Source: Nitrospirota bacterium
GTDB lineage: Bacteria > Nitrospirota > Thermodesulfovibrionia > UBA6902
Length of the DNA stretch: 64,000 nucleotides
Direction: 5' to 3'
NCBI GenBank assembly: GCA_016207885.1
Contig: JACQZE010000006.1
Span: 62,001 to 126,000, forward strand
Shown here: piece by piece, positions 58,688 through 64,000 of the stretch
Numbering within the stretch: the first letter of the stretch is position 1
How the letters are laid out: every line of letters begins with the position of its first letter
The notes under the pieces: model-generated
Told to the model about the DNA's origin: nothing
The model's input: the letters and a program-made list of their open reading frames with translations, nothing else
Database searches by the model: none
Translations under genes and position numbers: made by a program

Positions 58688-59561
58688 TTAAGACTGTGTA
58701 TTTGTGGGAATTGGCAGTTTCCGGTAAATAGAGTTTATCTCTTATCTTGAAACCGAAAGGCACGCCCTTTTTATAGAGCTGCAGGATTGTATATGTAATG
58801 CAGGAGACCTTTTCTTCAAGTATCTTCATATCAATATCATCGAAATCAATTATTAGCGGATTAAAAGAGGCTGAAGATAATTCCTTTGTCTGGAGCTTAT
58901 CTGTCTTTGCAGTCGCCTTCCAGTTTATATATCTAAGCGGGTCGCCGCTTATATAATCACGTATGGAGATCATCTCAGGATAGAACCCGGCTTTATTGAC
59001 CGGCAGTTCGCCGGACCTTCGAACCTTCTCTTCAACATGGCTCAAAAGCTCACATCTCTTTGGTTCAGGAAATACTATGAAGTCAAAGCTCTTTTTGATC
59101 TTCCTGCACCTTACAAAGAAATTAAAAGGAAACGCGGAACACAGATACAGCTCGTCTATGCTCTGCCTGCCCCTGGCCTCAAAGGTGAAATTAACATATG
59201 CTGACGATTCGGACTTTACGCTTATAAACGGCAGGAAGGCGCTTTCTCCGGCGACATGCACCCTGAACATAAAGCCCGGAAGATATCTTCGCCTGTTGAT
59301 GTTCCTGATCTTTAATGGAAAGGGCCTGTTAGCGTATACTTCGAGCGAAGGCTCAAGCTCAATGTCAATTCCCGATATATTGGCTTTTCCGAGAAGGCCG
59401 GAGATAACCATGAAGCTCAAGAGCGCGGAGACGATAAGATAAACAAGATTAAGGCCGCTGTTTGCTGCGACAAGGGCAAGAAAGATAGTTATGACAATAT
59501 ACAGCTTGCCGGCTTTTGTGATCCTGATTAAACGGGAACTGGGACCTCTTTTACTATCGAT
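58650..59561 (-). CDS. DUF58 (vWA-like) protein with a possible ATC start
   Basis: About 303 aa if started at ATC 59559-59561. The family-typical N-terminus (ITKAGKLYIVITIFLALVAA, a membrane helix pair) lies upstream of the TTG at 59420 and is in frame. There is no ATG, GTG or TTG between the last in-frame stop and that region. AAGGAG sits exactly 8 nt before the ATC, inside the moxR end. The core shows SVKSESSAYVNFTFEARG and RDYISGDPLRYINWKATAKTDKL. A wrong base at the true start is an alternative explanation. Confidence 0.85.
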   Translation of the reverse strand: MDSKRGPSSRLIRITKAGKLYIVITIFLALVAANSGLNLVYLIVSALLSFMVISGLLGKANISGIDIELEPSLEVYANRPFPLKIRNINRRRYLPGFMFRVHVAGESAFLPFISVKSESSAYVNFTFEARGRQSIDELYLCSAFPFNFFVRCRKIKKSFDFIVFPEPKRCELLSHVEEKVRRSGELPVNKAGFYPEMISIRDYISGDPLRYINWKATAKTDKLQTKELSSASFNPLIIDFDDIDMKILEEKVSCITYTILQLYKKGVPFGFKIRDKLYLPETANSHKYTVLNELALYGAADES

Positions 59562-60460
59562 CTTATGATCTCCTTTTTATCATAGCTCTCATACTCATCC
59601 TTAAAAATAACCCTGTGAGGAATAGTAAACTCAGCCATCTCTTTGACATCCTCAGGGATCAAAAAGTCTCTGCCGCTGAAAAAGGCGTTTGTTCTTGCCG
59701 TCTCGGTTATGGCAAGCGCTCCTCTTGTTGACAGCCCTGTCAGAAGATACTTGCAGCTCCTTGTAGCCTTTACTACATCCAGAATATATGCAAGAACATT
59801 ATCAGATATATAGACATTATCCCTGATGCTCTTCTGGATGCTGACAACCTCATCCTTGTCTATCAGGCGCTCAGTCAAAGCCGCTGACTCGCTGCCCATG
59901 ACCTCTTTGATTATCCTTTTTTCAGAATCCTTGTCAGGATAGCCGATATTGATCTGCATCATAAACCTGTCGACCTGTGATTTGGGAAGCGGGAAGGTTC
60001 CGTGATGCTCTACAGGGTTCTGTGTTGCGATAACAAAAAAAGGTTGCTCAAGCTTATAAGTCACCCCCTCCACCGTTATCTGCCTCTCCTGCATCGCCTC
60101 GAGCAGCGCGCTCTGTGTCTTTGAGGTAGCCCTGTTTATCTCATCTACCAGAACAATATTGTTGAATATAGGGCCGGGGTGAAACTCAAATGAATCAGTA
60201 TTCTTGTTGTATATTGATACGCCTGTAATATCGGAAGGCAGAAGGTCATTTGTACACTGGATCCTCCCGAACTTCAGCCCGAAGGCATTGGCGATGCTGA
60301 CGGCAAGTGTTGTCTTGCCCAGTCCCGGAAGATCTTCTATCAATAAATGCCCCTGTGAAAAGAAGGTGATAAGCGACAGGCGAAGCGCCTTCTCCTTGCC
60401 GTGAAGATGCAGCAAGAGCGATTGGAGTATCTCATTGAATTTCTGTATCTTTGTATCCAT
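59528..60460 (-). CDS. MoxR-family AAA+ ATPase
   Basis: 310 aa. It has Walker A GLGKTT, LVDEINRATSKTQSALLEAMQE, ATQNPVEHHGTFPLPKSQVDRFM and the RGALAITETARTNAF sensor-2 region. MoxR chaperones act with DUF58/vWA and transglutaminase partners, all encoded here in order. Its end overlaps the predicted start of DUF58. Confidence 0.95.
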   Translation of the reverse strand: MDTKIQKFNEILQSLLLHLHGKEKALRLSLITFFSQGHLLIEDLPGLGKTTLAVSIANAFGLKFGRIQCTNDLLPSDITGVSIYNKNTDSFEFHPGPIFNNIVLVDEINRATSKTQSALLEAMQERQITVEGVTYKLEQPFFVIATQNPVEHHGTFPLPKSQVDRFMMQINIGYPDKDSEKRIIKEVMGSESAALTERLIDKDEVVSIQKSIRDNVYISDNVLAYILDVVKATRSCKYLLTGLSTRGALAITETARTNAFFSGRDFLIPEDVKEMAEFTIPHRVIFKDEYESYDKKEIIRSIVKEVPVPV

Positions 60461-60527
60461 AATTGCCTTCGTCCGGCCGTTTTCTTATATGATATAATAC
60501 AAGCGATATAATTGTAAGGATCGCGAT

Positions 60528-61370
60528 ATGAAAAATCTATCACTCGGCTACTCGCCCTGCCCTAATGACACATTTATCTTCTATGCAATGGTTCACAGCC
60601 TTATTGATTCCATGGGTTTTACATTCAACGAAGTATTGCTTGATGTCGAAACATTAAATCAGATGGCCTTGAGAAAAGAACTGGATATTTCAAAGGTCTC
60701 TCATCATGCATTCGGAGGGCTAAGAAAAGATTACTGCATGCTTCGTTCCGGAGGCGCGCTCGGCAAAGGCTGCGGACCGCTTCTGATCGGAGCAGAAGCA
60801 TATTCCATCAGCGAATTAAAGGATAAAAGGATCGCAATCCCCGGAAGGCTTACAACCGCATACCTTCTGCTTCAGTTGTTTGACCCGGACTTTAAGATCG
60901 GAAAAGCAGATATTTCAGTAATGCCTTTTAATGAGATCATGCCAGCCATTAAAAATGGAGATGTCGATGCAGGCCTGATAATCCATGAGAGCAGATTCAC
61001 ATACCCCTCATATGGATTAAAAGAGATTATAGACCTTGGCAAATGGTGGGAAGAAGAGACAGGGCTGCTCCTTCCTCTGGGATGTATAATCGCCAGAAGA
61101 GGACTTGGCGCTGAGGCTATCAATGCTGTCGATAATACAATTCATAAGAGTATTGAGTTTGCTTTTAATAATAGAGATGCCGTGATGCGGTATATCAAAG
61201 AACATGCTCAGGAACTTTCTGATGATGTAATAAACAGGCACATTGACCTCTATGTCAACAAATATTCGCTGGATACAGGCGCTGACGGTGAAGAGGCTGT
61301 TAAAGAGCTGCTGTTACGGGCTGAAGGCGCAGGGATCATTCAAAAGGCTGACGAACCGCTTTTCATATGA
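60528..61370 (+). CDS. mqnD: 1,4-dihydroxy-6-naphthoate synthase
   Basis: 280 aa, periplasmic-binding-protein fold. It begins LSLGYSPCPNDTFIFYAM, the MqnD signature, with ISKVSHHAFGGL and LIIHESRFTYPSYGL. It cleaves cyclic de-hypoxanthine futalosine. Its presence indicates the futalosine menaquinone pathway; other mqn genes are elsewhere. The stop overlaps the ppx start by 4 bp. Confidence 0.95.
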   Translation: MKNLSLGYSPCPNDTFIFYAMVHSLIDSMGFTFNEVLLDVETLNQMALRKELDISKVSHHAFGGLRKDYCMLRSGGALGKGCGPLLIGAEAYSISELKDKRIAIPGRLTTAYLLLQLFDPDFKIGKADISVMPFNEIMPAIKNGDVDAGLIIHESRFTYPSYGLKEIIDLGKWWEEETGLLLPLGCIIARRGLGAEAINAVDNTIHKSIEFAFNNRDAVMRYIKEHAQELSDDVINRHIDLYVNKYSLDTGADGEEAVKELLLRAEGAGIIQKADEPLFI

Positions 61371-62314
61371 AACCCAGACTCCTTGCAGGCATTGACATAG
61401 GAACAAACACCTTCAGGCTTCTGATCGCTGAGGCAAGCAATAACAGCCTGAAACCTGTCTGTTCAAAACGTATGATAACAAGGCTGGGCGAAGGTGTCTC
61501 CATTAATAATATGCTCAGGCCTGAAGCGATAAAAAGAAGTATTGACGCGCTTAAAGAGTTCCGGAAAATCATTGACGCTCACAAAACGGAAGCAACCTCT
61601 GCCATTGGAACAAGCGTTCTCAGGGAAGCAAAAAACAGATCCCTGTTTTTATGTGAAGCGATGCGGGAGACGGGAATTGAGATAAAGACAGCGTCAAAAA
61701 GTGAAGAAGCAGCCTTCTCAGCTTCAGGCATGATGATGGACCTGCATGTTCCTGAGTCAGCGCTTCTTATTGACATAGGAGGGGGGAGCACGGAATTCAT
61801 TTTGACAGATAAAGGGGAACAGGTATTTTTTGAAAGCCTCAATCTTGGCGCGGTTTATTTACACGACATGTATATTAAGAGCAATCCGCCTGCTGCTGAA
61901 GAAATATCTATGATGGAGAAGGAGATTTCCAGACAGCTTGATTCAATCGCAGGATCTCTTCATGAACATCTATCAGGAGAATCATCCCTTATCGGAACTG
62001 CCGGCACAATAACCGCTCTCTCAGCAATGGTTCAGGGCCTTTCCGAGTTTCAGCATGGCAGAATACATAACTCAAAGCTAACGCTTGAGAATGCAAATTA
62101 CATATATTCAGAAATGTCAAAAGTTACCATAAAAGAGAGGCTGAGGCTATATCCGGTGCTTGAGCCTTCGAGGGCGGACATTATACTGTCCGGGACTTCC
62201 ATTCTTTTGAAGACAATGAAAACATTTAATTTCCAGGAGATAACTGTCTCGGATTACGGGCTGAGAGAAGGGATCATTCTGAATCTGTATAATATATTAT
62301 CTGCCGGTAACTGA
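61367..62314 (+). CDS. Ppx/GppA phosphatase
   Basis: 315 aa, ASKHA fold. It has GIDIGTNTFRLLIAE, ATSAIGTSVLREAKNR, LLIDIGGGSTEFI and SDYGLREGIIL. Short form, without the HD domain of full Ppx; it may act on polyphosphate or pppGpp. Overlaps mqnD. Confidence 0.93.
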   Translation: MKPRLLAGIDIGTNTFRLLIAEASNNSLKPVCSKRMITRLGEGVSINNMLRPEAIKRSIDALKEFRKIIDAHKTEATSAIGTSVLREAKNRSLFLCEAMRETGIEIKTASKSEEAAFSASGMMMDLHVPESALLIDIGGGSTEFILTDKGEQVFFESLNLGAVYLHDMYIKSNPPAAEEISMMEKEISRQLDSIAGSLHEHLSGESSLIGTAGTITALSAMVQGLSEFQHGRIHNSKLTLENANYIYSEMSKVTIKERLRLYPVLEPSRADIILSGTSILLKTMKTFNFQEITVSDYGLREGIILNLYNILSAGN

Positions 62315-62335
62315 TATTAAAAAGGAATATGGATA

Positions 62336-62788
62336 ATGAATATAAATAAAGCAACAATTAAAGATGTCAGAGGCATGCAGTCGCTTATAAATAATTTCGC
62401 AAAAAAAGACCTTATGCTTCCGAGATCGCTTAATGAGATATACGAGAATATACGGGATTTTTATGTATGTGTTGAAGATGACAAGGTCATTGCCGTATCA
62501 GCCCTGCACGTCCTATGGGAAGACATCGCTGAAATAAAATCTCTTGTAGTCTCAAGCGAATACCAGGGACAGGGCATAGGTAAAAAACTGATAAGAAAAT
62601 GCTTAAAAGAAGCAGCAGCCCTTGGATTAAAGAAAGTCTTTGCCCTCACATATAAACCTGAGTTTTTTATCAGTCAGGGTTTCAGGGAAGCAGATAAGAA
62701 TGCCCTGCCTCAAAAGATATGGGGGGAATGCCTTAAGTGCCACAAATTCCCTGAATGTGATGAATCAGCTGTTCTTATCGAGCTTTAA
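62336..62788 (+). CDS. GNAT acetyltransferase, ArgA-like single domain
   Basis: 150 aa. The GNAT core has the acetyl-CoA loop VVSSEYQGQGIGKKLIRKCL. The C-terminal FISQGFREADKNALPQKIWGECLKCHKFPECDE motif is the one found in stand-alone ArgA-type N-acetylglutamate synthases (ArgO-like). Arginine synthesis is the probable role. Confidence 0.85.
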   Translation: MNINKATIKDVRGMQSLINNFAKKDLMLPRSLNEIYENIRDFYVCVEDDKVIAVSALHVLWEDIAEIKSLVVSSEYQGQGIGKKLIRKCLKEAAALGLKKVFALTYKPEFFISQGFREADKNALPQKIWGECLKCHKFPECDESAVLIEL

Positions 62789-62816
62789 GTTTATTTTTTT
62801 AGCACAACAAGTATTG

Positions 62817-63365
62817 TTAATCAGCAGTCTTATGATCATCACCAGGCTGCACTCTTATGTAAGCATTATCTCTTAATTCTTTTATATGCTCAGAAATTCT
62901 TATATTTAACTTTTCATCGACAAGTAAAGCCTCTACCTGATCCTGAACATCATAAAAGTTTTTCCCTTTAAACAAAGATGAATTCTTTATGTAATAGTCT
63001 TCAACTGCTTCGAATGGTATATGGATAAAGGCTTTTATCCTTCTTTCAAGATATCTTTCTACAAGCAAGTTATCAGAAACCTTAGTGTCAGGAGAAATTT
63101 CAAAACTGAATTTCTTTGCCTGTTCCAGGATCAGCTCCGTGTTGACCATCTCATCAAGAAATTCCTCTTTGGATATGCCTCTTCCCGAGGCTATGGCGTT
63201 TTCATAGGCATTATTGAATTCACTCAGCAATATCACCTCATCATTGACAATGGCAACCACTCTTTCAATGATCTCAGTATCTGCAAGAACGGATGAGATC
63301 TGCAAGAAAAGAATGAATGAGGCAGTCATTGCAATATTAAAGAAAATATCTGCTCTAAGCCGCAT
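62817..63365 (-). CDS. SurA N-domain-like periplasmic chaperone
   Basis: 182 aa with a signal peptide (to about residue 28, VLADTE) and the SurA N-terminal chaperone pattern (IERVVAIVNDEVILLSEF, then SKEEFLDEMVNTELILEQA). There is no parvulin PPIase domain, so it is a chaperone-only form. It lies just downstream of an Omp85 gene on the same strand, supporting an outer-membrane biogenesis role. Confidence 0.85.
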   Translation of the reverse strand: MRLRADIFFNIAMTASFILFLQISSVLADTEIIERVVAIVNDEVILLSEFNNAYENAIASGRGISKEEFLDEMVNTELILEQAKKFSFEISPDTKVSDNLLVERYLERRIKAFIHIPFEAVEDYYIKNSSLFKGKNFYDVQDQVEALLVDEKLNIRISEHIKELRDNAYIRVQPGDDHKTAD

Positions 63366-63386
63366 TATACATTTACCTTTCCTTTA

Positions 63387-64000
63387 TTAAAATGCATGGC
63401 CAAAACTGAAATGGATCTCCCCGGGGCTCTCACCGGCATCCCTGTCAAATTTATGCCCATAATCAATCCTTACCGGGCCGACCGGCGTGATATACCTCAA
63501 ACCTCCGCCCGCTGAAAACTTTAATTTACCATCGATATCATCTGAAACCTGCCAAACATTCCCGCCATCAAGAAAAATAACACACCCGATACCCTTTCCT
63601 ACATCTATTCTTAATTCCTCATTAATAAGCGCAAAGATATTGCCTCCTGTCGGAACATCTGCAATCCCCTTTGGCCCGAGCGTATCATGGCTATACCCCC
63701 TTACCGTAGTCCTGCCGCCAAGAAAAAATCTTTCAACCAGAGGCAGCTCATCATCCTCTTCATAACTATAAGATGCGCCTCCTTTTAGAGATGTCGCAAA
63801 GACCAGGCCTTTCCTTAACTCGTGATACCATGAGCTCTGAAAAGTTCCTTTAATGAATTCGACCTCAGACAGAAAGGCCTTTGACGCAAACTTAATTACA
63901 ACACCATTGATAGAACCGCTGGAAGGGTCAAACGGATTATTTCGAGTATCATAAAAAACAGATGTTGAGATACTCCCGATAGCGAGCGTGCCGGCATCTT
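63387..64000 (-). CDS. Omp85-family outer-membrane assembly protein, C-terminal part
   Basis: The frame enters from the right edge and ends at 63387 with GEIHFSFGHAF, the terminal Phe being the outer-membrane insertion signal. The preceding VGPVRIDYGHKFDRD and the RVxGYS-like YSHDTLGPKG region are typical of BamA/TamA barrels. The POTRA region and start are outside the window, so BamA and TamA cannot be separated. Confidence 0.85.
   Translation of the reverse strand, partial: DAGTLAIGSISTSVFYDTRNNPFDPSSGSINGVVIKFASKAFLSEVEFIKGTFQSSWYHELRKGLVFATSLKGGASYSYEEDDELPLVERFFLGGRTTVRGYSHDTLGPKGIADVPTGGNIFALINEELRIDVGKGIGCVIFLDGGNVWQVSDDIDGKLKFSAGGGLRYITPVGPVRIDYGHKFDRDAGESPGEIHFSFGHAF

Overview
The window reads as a chromosomal segment from a Gram-negative, probably anaerobic bacterium. 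A Gram-negative envelope is shown by KdsB (Kdo activation), an OmpA/OprF-type porin with six thrombospondin-3 repeats, a DUF748 (AsmA-like) protein, a SurA-like protein and an Omp85 barrel ending in Phe. Anaerobic physiology is suggested by PyrK/PyrD1B, an HdrD-type iron-sulfur protein, several radical-SAM enzymes and MqnD of the futalosine menaquinone route. Together with the gene orders, this best fits an uncultivated Nitrospirota (Thermodesulfovibrionia-like) genome. That assignment is inference; there is no rRNA in the window.

Layout. 1-4.3 kb: DUF748, YchF, OmpA. 4.4-9.7 kb: a compact minus-strand operon of homoserine dehydrogenase, TusA, an E1-like adenylyltransferase, a zinc-ribbon threonine-synthase paralogue, a CysO-like sulfur carrier ending GGF, a NIL-domain protein and a canonical threonine synthase. 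This looks like a thiocarboxylate sulfur relay feeding homocysteine and threonine synthesis, and is my leading candidate for an undescribed system. 9.8-15.6 kb: aminotransferase, LipA, BioD, BioF, QueE. 15.6-19.7 kb: NfeD protease/slipin pair, an orphan antitoxin, and a DUF4424 gene broken by an IS3 scar. 19.7-25.7 kb: PmbA, QueD, FtsB, enolase, CTP synthase, KdsB. 28.7-38.8 kb: a pyrimidine operon (pyrR-pyrB-pyrC-carA-x-carB-greA-pyrK-pyrD) preceded by a readable PyrR attenuator.

38.8-54.4 kb is the accessory part: nuclease, HicAB, a solitary integron gene cassette abutting a truncated hepT next to mntA, a RelE remnant, a sigma-54 regulator with its predicted target operon (macro domain, membrane protein, HdrD-like protein), hisA-hisF, a PP-loop enzyme, toxin-antitoxin modules, a VapBC-linked gene of unknown function and a nuclease-helicase with tandem helicase-associated repeats whose frame is broken. 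54.4-64 kb: an isc operon whose cysteine desulfurase lacks the PLP lysine, a transglutaminase/DUF58/MoxR cluster, MqnD, Ppx/GppA, an acetyltransferase and the SurA/Omp85 pair.

Dispersed palindromic repeats occur between genes and, in frame, inside hisF and carB, where they appear to be translated as extra peptide. Several genes have non-obvious starts (TTG, or possibly ATC for DUF58). One frameshift sits on a canonical slippery heptamer.
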